DNA from: CAWIMX01 sp963837345
Lineage (GTDB): Bacteria; Acidobacteriota; Vicinamibacteria; Vicinamibacterales; CAVVIG01
Length of the DNA stretch: 64,000 nt
Assembly (NCBI GenBank): GCA_963837345.1
Contig: CAWIMX010000001.1
Span: forward strand, 2,170,001-2,234,000
Reading direction: 5' to 3'
The notes below the pieces were generated by a model that made no database searches, had not been told where the DNA came from, and saw only the letters and a program-made list of their open reading frames with translations. The translations under genes and the position numbers were made by a program. How positions within the stretch are numbered: the stretch's first letter is position 1; every line of letters starts with the position of its first letter. Of this stretch, positions 35,042 through 45,547 are shown piece by piece.

Positions 35042-37151
35042 CGATTGCGTCCTGCCGCCGGTGCGCCGGCAACTCGACGGTCATGACCGCCCCCCCGTCG
35101 GGATGATTCGAGGCCGTGATCTGGCCGCCGTGATCCTGAATGATCCCGTAGGCGATCGCCAATCCGAGGCCCGTGCCCTTGCCCACTTCCTTCGTGGTGT
35201 AGAAGGGCTCGAAGATGTGCGGCAGCGCGTCGGAGGGAATCCCCTCGCCCGTGTCGCGCACAATCACCTGGATCCGGTCGCCAGAGCCGGCCACTCGCGT
35301 CGTGATCTCGAGGCGACCGGGGCGGCCCGTCGAAGCCACGGCGTGCTCCGCGTTGACCACCATGTTGAGGAACACCTGGTGGAGCAGCAAAGGGTCGCTC
35401 GCGACGCGCGGCAACTGGTCGTCATAGTGTCGCACGATTTCGATGCCGGCGCTGCGGCACGCGGCGGTGCGCAGGGCGACGACCCGCTGCAGGACGGCGT
35501 TCACGCTGACGGCGCGCCGCGCGCCCCGCCGCGACCCGGCGAACGCGAGGAGGTTGCGCACGATCTTGGCGGCCCGATCCGCTTCACGGTAAATCGTCTG
35601 CACCTCCTTGCGAAGCTGTCGGGGGAACGCCCCGGTCACGCGCAGCAGCTCCAGGTGTCCCAGCACGCCTTGCAGCGGGTTGTTCAGCTCGTGGGCGATG
35701 CCCGCGACGAACTGCCCGAGGGCTGCGAGCTTTTCCGACTGGCTCAGCCGGCGCCGCAGTTCCTCGCGCTCGGCCTCGAGCCGCGTCTGCGGCGTCAGGT
35801 CGCGCGCCACGATGACGCTGCCGACGCGGCGCTGCTCCTGGTCCACGAGGTCGCTCACCGTCACCATGAACGGCCCCTGCAGCCTCGGGTCCGTCACTTC
35901 GATGGTGCTGGCCTCTTCGCCTTCCAGGCCGCCCCCGGCATGACGATCGGCGAGCCACGCGGCGAGCTCCGGTCCGATGAAATCGGCCAGCGGCTTGTCG
36001 AGCAGCTGCTCGCTCGACAGGCCCAGTCGCTTCGCGAAGGGCTGGTTCACATGCACGATGCGGCCACGGCGATCCGAGACGGCGACCAGGTGGGCGATGG
36101 AATCGAACGTGTTTTCCAGCTCGCGCCGCGACCGCATCACGTCGTCGAGCAGCTGCATGTTCTCGATGGCGCTCGAGAGCCGCTGGCCGAGGGCGTCGGC
36201 GCGGTCGAGCACGTCGAGCTCCCCGCCCGGCTCGACCCGCACGCCCTCGAACACGATCGTGCCCAGCGCCCGTCGCGTGCCGCGGAGGGGCACCGTGACC
36301 GTCACCGTCGCGGCGCCGCTCGGCCGAGGCTCGATCTCGGCGCGCGCGCGGCGCATCGCCACGGCCGCCGGCGCCAGCTGGTCGTCGGTGCTGACGTGCA
36401 CGCCGCGGGCCGAGTGCGCCGAGTCCGAGGAGGCCTGCAGCACGAGGCGGCGGGCGCGCCAATCGTGCAGCCACACCGACGTCCGATCGGCGCCGAACAG
36501 CCGGTTCGCCCCGTGGCAGAAGATGTCGAGGCCTCCCGACAGGCTCAGCGTCGCCGAGAGACTGTCGGAGAACTCGTCGAGCAGGCCGCGGAGATCGCGC
36601 TGCACTTCCTCGCTCTGGCGCAGGCGGAAGAGATCGAGCGCCGTGACCACCGCGTTCACCGCGTCGGCGCTCGCGGCGGCCGCCGCGGTCAGATCGCCCG
36701 TGGCGTCGAAGCCGATGACGAACAGCCCGATGCGCTCGTCGGGGCGGGCCAGCGGACAGAGCAGCGCGGCGCGTGAAGGCAGCCGGGCTGCGAGGGATGG
36801 CGCCTGCCCGGGCAGGTCGCCGACGGCGACGGACGAACCGGTGGCGAAGGCCGCGCTCACCAGGTCCGCTTCCTCGCGACCGGGAATCCAGGGATCCGTC
36901 GGGAGCGCGTCGAGCCCGAAGCCCGATGCGGCGAAGAGGGTGCCGTCGCGGGGGTTGTGACGGAACAGCAGCGAGCACGAGCCGCCCGTGACGTCGAGCA
37001 CATACTGATGCAGGTGGGGCAGCAAATCGGCCGAGTGCGACGTGCGGGCGAGCTCCGACCAGAGCGATGCATCCGCCTGGGCCGTGCCGCCCGGGGTCGA
37101 ACCTCCGGCGGCCTGCCGGGCGAGCCGCCTGGGGCGTGTGTCTCGGGGCAT
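35034..37151 (-). CDS. GAF-GAF-PAS hybrid sensor histidine kinase
   Basis: 705 aa from ATG 37151, no membrane helix. Two GAF-like domains (about residues 30-170 and 195-345), a PAS domain (about 365-490; AHLVAVSDRRGRIVHVNQPFAKRLG), HisKA with GQFVAGIAHELNNPLQGVLGHL (phospho-His) and HATPase with NMVVNAEHAV, DTGEGIPSDALPHIFEPFYTTKEVGKGTGLGLAIAY. Probably integrates cytoplasmic small-molecule or redox signals. It overlaps the HTH-receiver gene by 8 bases. The first GAF contains GGSCSLLFRHNP; cofactor binding cannot be judged. Confidence 0.9.
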   Translation of the reverse strand: MPRDTRPRRLARQAAGGSTPGGTAQADASLWSELARTSHSADLLPHLHQYVLDVTGGSCSLLFRHNPRDGTLFAASGFGLDALPTDPWIPGREEADLVSAAFATGSSVAVGDLPGQAPSLAARLPSRAALLCPLARPDERIGLFVIGFDATGDLTAAAAASADAVNAVVTALDLFRLRQSEEVQRDLRGLLDEFSDSLSATLSLSGGLDIFCHGANRLFGADRTSVWLHDWRARRLVLQASSDSAHSARGVHVSTDDQLAPAAVAMRRARAEIEPRPSGAATVTVTVPLRGTRRALGTIVFEGVRVEPGGELDVLDRADALGQRLSSAIENMQLLDDVMRSRRELENTFDSIAHLVAVSDRRGRIVHVNQPFAKRLGLSSEQLLDKPLADFIGPELAAWLADRHAGGGLEGEEASTIEVTDPRLQGPFMVTVSDLVDQEQRRVGSVIVARDLTPQTRLEAEREELRRRLSQSEKLAALGQFVAGIAHELNNPLQGVLGHLELLRVTGAFPRQLRKEVQTIYREADRAAKIVRNLLAFAGSRRGARRAVSVNAVLQRVVALRTAACRSAGIEIVRHYDDQLPRVASDPLLLHQVFLNMVVNAEHAVASTGRPGRLEITTRVAGSGDRIQVIVRDTGEGIPSDALPHIFEPFYTTKEVGKGTGLGLAIAYGIIQDHGGQITASNHPDGGAVMTVELPAHRRQDAIDD

Positions 37152-37277
37152 CGGAGGGGTGGTGGCGGCGAGATTGTAGCGCGTGGCGCCCGATGGCGCC
37201 AACGCATCCTGGCAGGTCCGTGAACGCACCGCGTGCTGTAACTCGCAGAGTTTCAGTGGTTTATCGTGGTGGAATCG

Positions 37278-37314
37278 TATAATACCAGTCGGGGGGTCGT
37301 ACGGAGGCCGACTG
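37278..37314 (+). promoter_or_regulatory. Promoter -10 and leader hairpin before the ECF sigma gene
   Basis: A perfect TATAAT (37278-37283) lies 83 bases before the sigma-factor start, followed at once by CAGTCGG ... CCGACTG (37286-37314), a 7-base inverted repeat enclosing 15 bases in the 5' leader. The -35 region (around 37254) has no good match to TTGACA, as expected if an ECF factor or an activator is involved. Confidence 0.45.
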
Positions 37315-37366
37315 CTCGTGCCAGCCGGCCGTCTAACTCCCTGTAGACAACCCGCCGCGCTCCCGC

Positions 37367-37930
37367 ATGACGTGGACGGACGAGGAGCTCGTCGCCCGAT
37401 CGATCGGGGGCGACTCCGACAGTTTCAATGAGCTCGTGCTCCGATGGGAACGTCCCATCTACGCCCTCGCGTACCGCGTGATCGGTCGCGAAGAGGACGC
37501 GCGAGACGTGTGCCAGGAGACGTTCCTGCGCGCCTTTCGCGCCCTCAACGGTTTTCGCGGGCAGGCGAAGTTTTCCTCATGGCTCTATCGCATCGCGCTC
37601 AATCTCTGCCGCGACTGGGTCAGGCGGGAGCGTCGCACGCCGCTCGTGCAGCCGCCCGAGGACGTGCCCTTGACGGATCTGGCGACCGCGGCGGCCGAGC
37701 CGGTGGAGTCGGTCGAGGATCTGGTGGCGCGGGGCGAGCTCATGCGAACGGTGGAGGCGGCGATGGCCCGGCTCCCCGAGGAGCAGCGCACCGCCATCAT
37801 CCTGAAGGAGTATCACGGGTTGACGTTCCAGGAAATCGCGGATCTCGTCGGCTGTCCGCTGAGCACGGTGAAGACGCGCCTCTACCAGGGTCTGAACGTG
37901 CTGCGGCGGGAGCTTGGGACCGATCTCTAG
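37367..37930 (+). CDS. ECF sigma factor, RpoE-like
   Basis: 187 aa. Region 2: YALAYRVIGREEDARDVCQETFLRAFRALNGFRGQAKFSSWLYRIALNLCRDWVRRERR; region 4: RLPEEQRTAIILKEYHGLTFQEIADLVGCPLSTVKTRLYQGLNVLRREL. Length and order are standard. The zinc-type anti-sigma gene starts 12 bases after its stop, so regulation by sequestration is very likely. This is the second ECF sigma in the window; unlike that at 15064 it has its own anti-sigma. Confidence 0.94.
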   Translation: MTWTDEELVARSIGGDSDSFNELVLRWERPIYALAYRVIGREEDARDVCQETFLRAFRALNGFRGQAKFSSWLYRIALNLCRDWVRRERRTPLVQPPEDVPLTDLATAAAEPVESVEDLVARGELMRTVEAAMARLPEEQRTAIILKEYHGLTFQEIADLVGCPLSTVKTRLYQGLNVLRRELGTDL

Positions 37931-37942
37931 TGTGACATTGCC

Positions 37943-38713
37943 ATGACCGAACACACACGCTGCACCTATTCCGGCGATCGCATCGACGCGCTCATGATGT
38001 ACTTCTACGGCGAGGCCGGCGCGGAAGGGGCCGCCTTCGATCGCCATCTGGCCGGCTGCGCCGCGTGCCGCGAGGAGCTCGACGCGCTGCGCGGCGTGCG
38101 AGGCCGGCTCGCCGAATGGGCGCCTCCGGAGCCGGCCGGCGCGCTGGCGCCGCAGGCGGTCGCCACCTCGCCGCGCCGCCGCCTCTGGCGCGCCCTCGGC
38201 GAGATTCCCGTGTGGGCGCAGATTGCCGCCGCGTCGCTCATCGTGGGCGTCTCGGCCGGCGCGGCCAACCTCAGCGTCCGGTACGGCGCCGACGGACTGA
38301 CCATCCGGAGCGGCTGGTGGCCGGCCGAAGCCGCGGCCCCCTCGGCACCGCCTTCCGAGCCCTGGCGGGCGGAGCTGGCCTCGCTCAGAAGCGATCTCGA
38401 ATCGAGCCTGGCCGAGGTCCGCACGGCAGCCACGGCGCGGCAGGACCCGACCGCCGCTCCGGCCGCCGCGAACCACGACGACGCCATCATGCGGCAGGTG
38501 CGATCGCTCATCGAGGAAAGCGACCGGCGTCACCAGCGCGAGCTGGCGCTCAGGGTCGGCGAAGTCCTGCGCGACGTGAACGCCCAGCGGCGCGCCGATC
38601 TCGTGAACATCGATCGCAGTCTCGGTACGTTGCAGAACAACATGGGCGTGGAGCTGCTCAAGCAGCGCGAGCAGGTCAACAACTACATGCTTCGGGTGTC
38701 GTCGCAGAAGTAG
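37943..38713 (+). CDS. Zinc-binding anti-sigma factor, membrane-anchored
   Basis: 256 aa. The N-terminal ZAS motif FDRHLAGCAACREEL has the H-x3-C-x2-C zinc site that binds ECF sigma factors. One membrane helix near residues 90-108 (IPVWAQIAAASLIVGVSAGA), then a periplasmic region with a long coiled-coil (RQVRSLIEESDRRHQRELALRVGEVLRDVNAQRRADLVNIDRSL to the end). The coiled-coil sensor part is longer than in RsrA/RseA-type proteins. Release of the sigma factor may depend on redox at the cysteines or on proteolysis. Co-transcribed with the sigma gene and with 38736-39548. Confidence 0.88.
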   Translation: MTEHTRCTYSGDRIDALMMYFYGEAGAEGAAFDRHLAGCAACREELDALRGVRGRLAEWAPPEPAGALAPQAVATSPRRRLWRALGEIPVWAQIAAASLIVGVSAGAANLSVRYGADGLTIRSGWWPAEAAAPSAPPSEPWRAELASLRSDLESSLAEVRTAATARQDPTAAPAAANHDDAIMRQVRSLIEESDRRHQRELALRVGEVLRDVNAQRRADLVNIDRSLGTLQNNMGVELLKQREQVNNYMLRVSSQK

Positions 38714-38735
38714 CGGGATCGACGTGGAGGCAGGT

Positions 38736-39548
38736 GTGAGAACCATCGGAGTGGCGGCGGTCGTCGGGCTGACGGTGCTCGCGGCGCCCGTGGTGGCGCA
38801 GGATGCCGGGCGGCAGCAGGATCGATATCAGATCTCGCAGATGGAGCGCATGCTCGAAGGCGCCGTCGAACACGGCGCCGCCGTGGTGCGGGACCGGCTC
38901 CAGGCGGTGCTGCCCTCCGAGGTGCTCATCACCCAGGACGCCAGGGCCCGGGGCTTTCGCCTCGAGGGCTATGGCATCTTCTTCGATGTCGCCGTGCCGT
39001 CGCTGCAGGGAACGATGCCCTGGATCTTTCACACGCTCGACCAGAACGATCTCGGACTGGCGAGCGCCTTGAGCGCATTGCGGGCGCACATCGACGCCGA
39101 CGGCGACGAGAAACTGCAGCAGGCGCTCCAGCGCATCGAGCTCCAGGTCGCGCCGGTGACGGCCACCGCGGTGCCGGCCGCCGCGAACCCGCGCACCCAG
39201 ACCGGTTCGGCGACCGCCGTCGCCAACGCCCAGTCCGCCCCGACCCCGTCGACCCCGACCCCGGCGACCGACGACATCCTGAACGACCCGCGCGAAGCGT
39301 TCCACGCCGAGGTGCGCCAGGAAGTCGTCGACGCGCTGCTCGAATACGCCTCGTCGCTCGGCGTCAGCCCCACCGAATGGGTCAGCGTCGCCCTTCGTCC
39401 CGACGACGAGCTGCCACTGGTCGGGCCGTCCGACGGCCAGGATTTCACGATGGTGATTCGCGTGCGGGGCGGCGACCTGGCCGCATATCGGACGGGCACC
39501 CTGACCAAAGAGGCGGCCCGCGATCACGTCGAGGTGCGAGTGTTCTAG
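38736..39548 (+). CDS. Exported protein of unknown function, in the sigma/anti-sigma operon
   Basis: 270 aa. GTG 38736 has GGAGG five bases upstream and starts a Sec signal peptide (RTIGVAAVVGLTVLAAPVVAQ). The mature protein has an N-terminal globular part (MERMLEGAVEHGAAVVRDRLQAVL, then GFRLEGYGIFFDVAVPSLQGTMPW), a Pro/Thr linker and a C-terminal part (EVRQEVVDALLEYASSLGVSPTEWVSVALRPD, then FTMVIRVRGGDLAAYRTG). I recognise no named family; its place 22 bases after the anti-sigma gene suggests it is a target or sensor of that envelope-stress system. Confidence 0.82.
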   Translation: MRTIGVAAVVGLTVLAAPVVAQDAGRQQDRYQISQMERMLEGAVEHGAAVVRDRLQAVLPSEVLITQDARARGFRLEGYGIFFDVAVPSLQGTMPWIFHTLDQNDLGLASALSALRAHIDADGDEKLQQALQRIELQVAPVTATAVPAAANPRTQTGSATAVANAQSAPTPSTPTPATDDILNDPREAFHAEVRQEVVDALLEYASSLGVSPTEWVSVALRPDDELPLVGPSDGQDFTMVIRVRGGDLAAYRTGTLTKEAARDHVEVRVF

Positions 39549-39558
39549 AATAGCCCGC

Positions 39559-40041
39559 ATGCGTGGGCTGCTCGCCTCCGTCCTGCTCCTCGCCGCGGCC
39601 GCCACTCTCGCCTGTGGCCCGACCGTCGACCTCACCTCCGCGATCCAGGTGCTCGACGTCTCGACCGGCTGGAACGACGCCGGCCTCGTGAACGGCCAGA
39701 ACAAGCTGGTGCCGTCGGTCGCATTCAAGCTGAAGAACATCTCGGATCAGATGCTCCCGAGCCTCCAGGCGAACGTCATTTTCCGGCGGGGCGCCGAAAC
39801 GGAAGACTGGGGCGCGGTCTTCCTGACGGTCGCCGGCTCGGAAGGGCTGGCGCCCGACGCCACCACCGACGAACTGGTGGCGAAGTCGCAGCTCGGCTAC
39901 ACCGGCATCGAGGCCCGCCTCGAGATGCTGCAGAACAGCCACTTCGTCGATGCGCACGCCGACGTCTTCGCGAAGTACGCGTCCACGCAGTGGGTGAAGA
40001 TCGGCGAGTATCCCATCGAACGCCGGCTCCTCGCCCCATGA
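39559..40041 (+). CDS. Small lipoprotein, unknown function
   Basis: 160 aa. Signal and lipobox MRGLLASVLLLAAAATLACG (Cys 19), then a single beta-sandwich-like domain (TSAIQVLDVSTGWNDAG, PSVAFKLKNISDQMLPSLQANVIFRR), similar in pattern to the DUF/FxLYD-like domains that occur in bacterial lipoproteins. Lies 10 bases after the exported protein at 38736 and 16 bases before the permease, so likely in the same transcript. No catalytic features. Confidence 0.8.
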   Translation: MRGLLASVLLLAAAATLACGPTVDLTSAIQVLDVSTGWNDAGLVNGQNKLVPSVAFKLKNISDQMLPSLQANVIFRRGAETEDWGAVFLTVAGSEGLAPDATTDELVAKSQLGYTGIEARLEMLQNSHFVDAHADVFAKYASTQWVKIGEYPIERRLLAP

Positions 40042-40057
40042 TCCCCGCGGGCCGCCG

Positions 40058-41434
40058 GTGACGTCGCCGGGATCGCCCTCCCTCGAGCGCCGGCTCGGAC
40101 TTCTCGACGCGGCGGTCATCGTCATTTCCAACGTCATTGGCGTCGGGATCTTCACGACGCCGGGGTTCGTGGCGAGCCTGCTTCCAAACGGCGCCGCGAT
40201 CCTGGGCGTGTGGGCCGCAGGCGGCGCGCTGGCGTTCGCCGGCGCACTGGCCTACGCCGAGCTCGCTGCCCGCCGCCCGCAGGCGGGCGGCGAGTACGTG
40301 TATCTGCGCGAGAGCTTCGGACCGCTGGCCGCCTTCCTGACGGGCTGGACGTCGTTCGTGGCGGGCTTCTCGGGCGCCATCGCCGCCGGCGCCGTCGGAC
40401 TGGCCTCCTACCTGGACCGATTCGTTCCCGGAGCGGCCAGCGCTGCGCCGCTCTTCGCGCTGCGCGCGGGGCCGGTGGGCCTGTCGGTGTCGGTGCAGGC
40501 GCTGGTCGCGATCACCGTGATCCTGGCGCTCGCCTGGGTGCATGCCCGTGGCCTCGGACCGGGACGGATGGTGCAGAACGGTCTGACGATGCTCAAAGTG
40601 GCCGCCCTCGTCGCCTTCGTGGTCGCGGGCCTCAGCCTGAGCGCCCCCGCGCCGGCCGTGGACGCGGCGGTGTCGGGATCGGCCTCATGGGCGAGCGCGC
40701 TCGTGGCGCTGGTGCCTGTCATGTTCAGCTATGCCGGCTGGAACGCGGCCGTGTACGTGGCCGAGGAAGTGCGCGAGCCCGCCCGCAACGTCCCGCGCGC
40801 GCTGGCGCTCGGCACGGCGACGGTCGTGGCGGTGTACCTGGCGCTCAATGCCTTGTATCTGCGGGTCGTCCCCGCGTCGCAATTCGCGGGATCGATCGGC
40901 GTGGGCGAGATTGCCGCCGAGCGCCTCTTCGGGCCGGCCGCCGCGCTCGTTTTCGCCGGCCTGGCGATCGTCATCATTCTCGGCAGTCTGAGCGCGATGA
41001 CGATGGCGGGGCCGCGCGTGTATTTCGCGATGGCGCGCGACGGTGCGTTCGTGCCCGCCGCGGCGCGCGTGCACGCGCGCTACCGCACGCCGGCGTTCGC
41101 GATCGTGGCGCAGGCCGCCTGGAGCAGTCTCCTCGTGCTGTCGGGCACGTTCGAGCAGCTGCTGACCTACACCGGCTTCTGCATCATTCTGTTTTCGGGG
41201 CTCGCGGTGCTGTCGCTCTTCTTCGTCCGCCGACGCGAGCGCGTGAAGGCGCCGGACGGCGCGGCCGACACCTTCCGGGCGTGGGGCTATCCCTGGGCGC
41301 CGGGCGCGTTCTGTCTGGTGAGCTTTGCGATCGTCGGCAGCACCATCGCCCAGGCGCCGGCCGTGGCGTCGGCCGGCCTGGGCGTGATGGCCGCTGGCAT
41401 CCCCATCTACTGGTGGATGCGCGCGCGCTATTGA
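40058..41434 (+). CDS. APC-family amino-acid permease
   Basis: 458 aa, about 12 membrane helices. Helix 1 carries VIVISNVIGVGIFTTPGFVA (the unwound GxGIF motif); further on PVMFSYAGWNAAVYVAEEVREPARNVPRAL is the hallmark helix-6 region. Closer in layout to the LAT/ethanolamine-type branch than the permease at 6268. Substrate unknown. Starts with ATG-like GTG/ATG codon at 40058 (GTGACGTCGCCG), 16 bases after the lipoprotein gene. Overlaps the convergent PEGA gene by 7 bases at its 3' end. Confidence 0.9.
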   Translation: MTSPGSPSLERRLGLLDAAVIVISNVIGVGIFTTPGFVASLLPNGAAILGVWAAGGALAFAGALAYAELAARRPQAGGEYVYLRESFGPLAAFLTGWTSFVAGFSGAIAAGAVGLASYLDRFVPGAASAAPLFALRAGPVGLSVSVQALVAITVILALAWVHARGLGPGRMVQNGLTMLKVAALVAFVVAGLSLSAPAPAVDAAVSGSASWASALVALVPVMFSYAGWNAAVYVAEEVREPARNVPRALALGTATVVAVYLALNALYLRVVPASQFAGSIGVGEIAAERLFGPAAALVFAGLAIVIILGSLSAMTMAGPRVYFAMARDGAFVPAAARVHARYRTPAFAIVAQAAWSSLLVLSGTFEQLLTYTGFCIILFSGLAVLSLFFVRRRERVKAPDGAADTFRAWGYPWAPGAFCLVSFAIVGSTIAQAPAVASAGLGVMAAGIPIYWWMRARY

Positions 41435-42146
41435 ACGCGCTCGAGCTCCCCGTGATAGGTGATCGTGCGGCCCGGCTGCACGTGAAGATCCACGCTGAGC
41501 GTTTCGTAGCCCGCGAGGCGCAACTCGATGCGGTGGCCGCCCGAGTCGACGTGCAACCGCTGGAAGATTCCGTCGAAATCATCCACGATGCCGGCGTAGT
41601 AGCCGTCGACGTACACCGCGGCCTGGCGCGGCTTCACGTCGAGCCGAACGGCGCCGTCGGCATCCTGCGGGTAATAGCGCGGATAGCTCGGGTACCCGGA
41701 CCGTACCACCACGGGTCGTACCACCACGGATCGTAGTAGCCGCCGTAATAGCCGCCGTAGAACCCGATGCCGCCGTAGCCCCACGGATAGGTGTAGACGC
41801 GAATGGGTTGCCGAGCCCGCGGCGGGCGGGGCGCGGATTCGCGCGGCACGGCCTGGCCGATCCCGGGCCGGTCTCCCCGCTGCCGGGCGGGTGCGGGGCT
41901 GGCCTGCTGCGGGTCGCGCGACGTGCCCGCGCTGCGAGGCTCGGAGCGTCCGCCACCTTGCGTCGAGCTGCCGCCCTGGTTCGATCCGCCGCCGCTCGGC
42001 TCGCGACGGCCGTCGCCGCCCTGCGAGGTGGAAGGACTGCCGCCGCGCGGGACGGCTCGCTGGGCCGCCGCGGGCACCGGCGCGGCCCAGATCGCCGCCG
42101 CGGCGAGGAGGGCGAGCGCGTGCAACGTACGATGTCTGTCAGTCAT
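41428..42146 (-). CDS. Exported PEGA-domain protein (one frame break)
   Basis: Signal peptide MTDRHRTLHALALLAAAAIWAAPVPAAAQ, a Gly/Ser/Gln-rich disordered stretch (about 30-110), an aromatic Tyr/Trp repeat (GGYYGGYYDPWWYDPWWYG) and then a PEGA domain (VRLDVKPRQAAVYVDGYYAGIVDDFDG ... HRIELRLAGYETLSVDLHVQPGRT). The two halves are in different frames; the break lies near 41695-41705, just after WWYG, and is cured by removing two bases or adding one. PEGA domains occur in surface proteins. Corrected length about 238 aa. Convergent with the permease and divergent from hslV. Confidence 0.75.
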
Positions 42147-42319
42147 GGCCGTGTCCTTCGGGTTCCACGTTATACGCTTTCAGTTCCACCGGAGCAAAGA
42201 GCAACGCGCCTGCCAGCCGGCCCGCGCCGGAAACGCGCGAAAACCGGCCGGAACTGCCGCCGTTCCGGCATTTTCAGGCGGCGTGTCTGTCATCAGGCGA
42301 GTTCATCCGTCCCGTTTTC

Positions 42320-42349
42320 TTGACACCCCGAATCCCGCGCCGATACAGT
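42320..42349 (+). promoter_or_regulatory. Sigma-70-type promoter for hslVU
   Basis: TTGACA (42320-42325), 18-base spacer, TACAGT (42344-42349), 10 bases before the hslV start, so the leader would be very short or leaderless. It lies in the 213-base gap 42147-42359, in which no gene is visible; an inverted CCGGAAAC/GTTCCGG-type word is the only other structure. Confidence 0.5.
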
Positions 42350-42359
42350 CAGAAAAAGC

Positions 42360-42887
42360 GTGTTTCACAGCACAACGATTCTCGCCGTCCGTCACCGCGG
42401 GCGGGCCGTGCTCGCCGGCGACGGTCAGGTGACCTTCGGCCAGACCGTGGTGAAGCAGGGCGCCCGCAAGATCCGTCGGTTGTACAACGACCGCATCCTG
42501 GCCGGCTTCGCTGGATCGGCCGCCGACTCCTTCGCGCTGTTCGCGCGGTTCGAGTCGAAGCTCGAACAGTACCGCGGCAATCTCGAGCGCTCGGCGGTCG
42601 AGCTGGCCAAGGACTGGCGGAGCGATCGCGTGCTTCGCCGTCTCGAAGCGATGCTCGTCGTGCTCGATGCGTCGTCGACGTTCCTGCTCTCGGGCACCGG
42701 CGATCTCATCGAGCCCGACGACGGCATCACCGCGATCGGATCCGGCGGCCCGTACGCGCTCGCGGCCGCCCGGGCGCTCGCCGGCTCGACCGATCTCGAC
42801 GCGCGGACGATCGCGGACAAGGCGATGGCGATCGCCGCCGACATCTGCATCTATACCAATTCGCGCATCGTGGTGGAAGAGATCTAG
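42360..42887 (+). CDS. hslV: ATP-dependent protease subunit HslV
   Basis: 175 aa, threonine peptidase forming the proteolytic core of HslUV. GTG 42360 starts VFHSTTILAVRHRGRAVLAGDGQVTFGQTVVK; cleavage exposes the catalytic Thr in HST-TILAV. KIRRL, GFAGSAADSFALFARFE and GSGGPYALAAARAL match the family. hslU follows 13 bases downstream. Functions in the cytoplasm in stress proteolysis. Confidence 0.97.
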   Translation: MFHSTTILAVRHRGRAVLAGDGQVTFGQTVVKQGARKIRRLYNDRILAGFAGSAADSFALFARFESKLEQYRGNLERSAVELAKDWRSDRVLRRLEAMLVVLDASSTFLLSGTGDLIEPDDGITAIGSGGPYALAAARALAGSTDLDARTIADKAMAIAADICIYTNSRIVVEEI

Positions 42888-42900
42888 AGAGCAAACCGAC

Positions 42901-44276
<1,376 letters not shown>

Positions 44277-44280
<4 letters not shown>

Positions 44281-45521
44281 GCCGGCGCCGGGACCGGCCG
44301 GACGCTCCACCTGCGCTCGTGCTCGTGCTGCTCGCCGGATTGGTCCTGTCGGCCGCAGGCTGCGGCAAGAAGGGCCCGCCGCTGCCGCCCCTGGTCCGGA
44401 CGCCCGCGCCGCCCGGCAGCTTCGCGGCCGAGCGGATCGGGGAACGCGTCTCGGTGCACTTCACCGTGCCCGCCGCCAACACCGACGGCACGCGGCCCGC
44501 GAACCTTCGCCGCGTGGATGTCTATGCGTTCACGGGCGACGGACCCCTCGCCGACCGGGATGTGATCCGGTACGCGACGAAGATTGCCGAGGTCGCCGTG
44601 AAAGCGCCGCGCGATCCCGACGCCGTCATCGAGCCCGACGAGCCGGTGGACGACATGGAGCGACCCGAGGGAAGCGGCCTGGATCAGGGCGCCACGGCGA
44701 CGGTGCAGGAGGCCATTGCCGCGAGCAGCTACCTGCTGGTGGATCGGCCTCCCGACGAGCGGCCTCCGCTCCAGGATCCCGAGCGTCCGCGTCCGCTGGT
44801 CGCCGGCGCGCCCGCCGCGCTGCTGCGCACTTACGTGGCCGTCGGCGTGACGACCCGGGGACGCCCGGGCGCCTTCTCCGCGCGCGCGGCCGTGCCGCTG
44901 TCGCCCCCGCCGCCTGCGCCCCTGCAGCCCTCGGTGCACTACGACGAAACCGCGGTCACCGTGGAGTGGCCCGCGCCGAGACCGCAGGCCGCCGAAGACG
45001 GACTCGCGTCGCGATGGCTCGGGACGCCGCTCCGATCGATTGCCTACCACGTGTACGACGTGACCGGCGCGGGTGCGGGCGCGCGTCTCACGGCCGCGCC
45101 GCTCAGCGAGGGCCCGTACCGCGACACGCGCATGGACTGGGGTGCCCAGCGCTGCTACGGCGTGCGGGCGGTGGAGATCGTCGGCGGGGTGGCGATCGAA
45201 AGCGAGCCCTCGCCGCGCGCCTGCGTGACCTTGACGGACACGTTTGCGCCGGCGGCGCCGGCGGGCTTGACGGCGGTGGGCACGGAGGGAGCCGTCAACC
45301 TGATCTGGGACGCGGACGCGGCCCCCGATCTGGCGGGCTACATCGTGCTGCGAGGGCCAGCGGGCGGGCCCCTGGCTCCGATCACGCCCGCGCCGATTCG
45401 CGACACGAATTTCCGCGACACCGTGGCGGCCGGAGTCCGGTGGGTCTACGCGGTGGAGGCCGTGGATCGAGCGGGCAACGCCAGCGAGCCGTCCTCGACG
45501 GTCGAAGAAGCCGCGCGCTGA
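44277..45521 (+). CDS. Fibronectin type III-like lipoprotein
   Basis: 414 aa. Lipobox LSAAGC (Cys 29) is followed by GKKGPPLPP, the CGxKGP motif known from LptM/YifL lipoproteins that assist LPS transporter maturation. Two Fn3-like domains follow (about 60-220; 225-330) and a third near the end (APAAPAGLTAVGTEGAVNLIWDADAAPDLAGYIVLRG). Length and the Fn3 domains go far beyond LptM (~60 aa), so the shared opening may only reflect the lipoprotein start. GTG overlaps the hslU stop. Envelope role inferred from location and from tamB/BamA genes downstream. Confidence 0.8.
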
Positions 45522-45547
45522 CCTGCATTTAGTAGAATGACGCCGGC

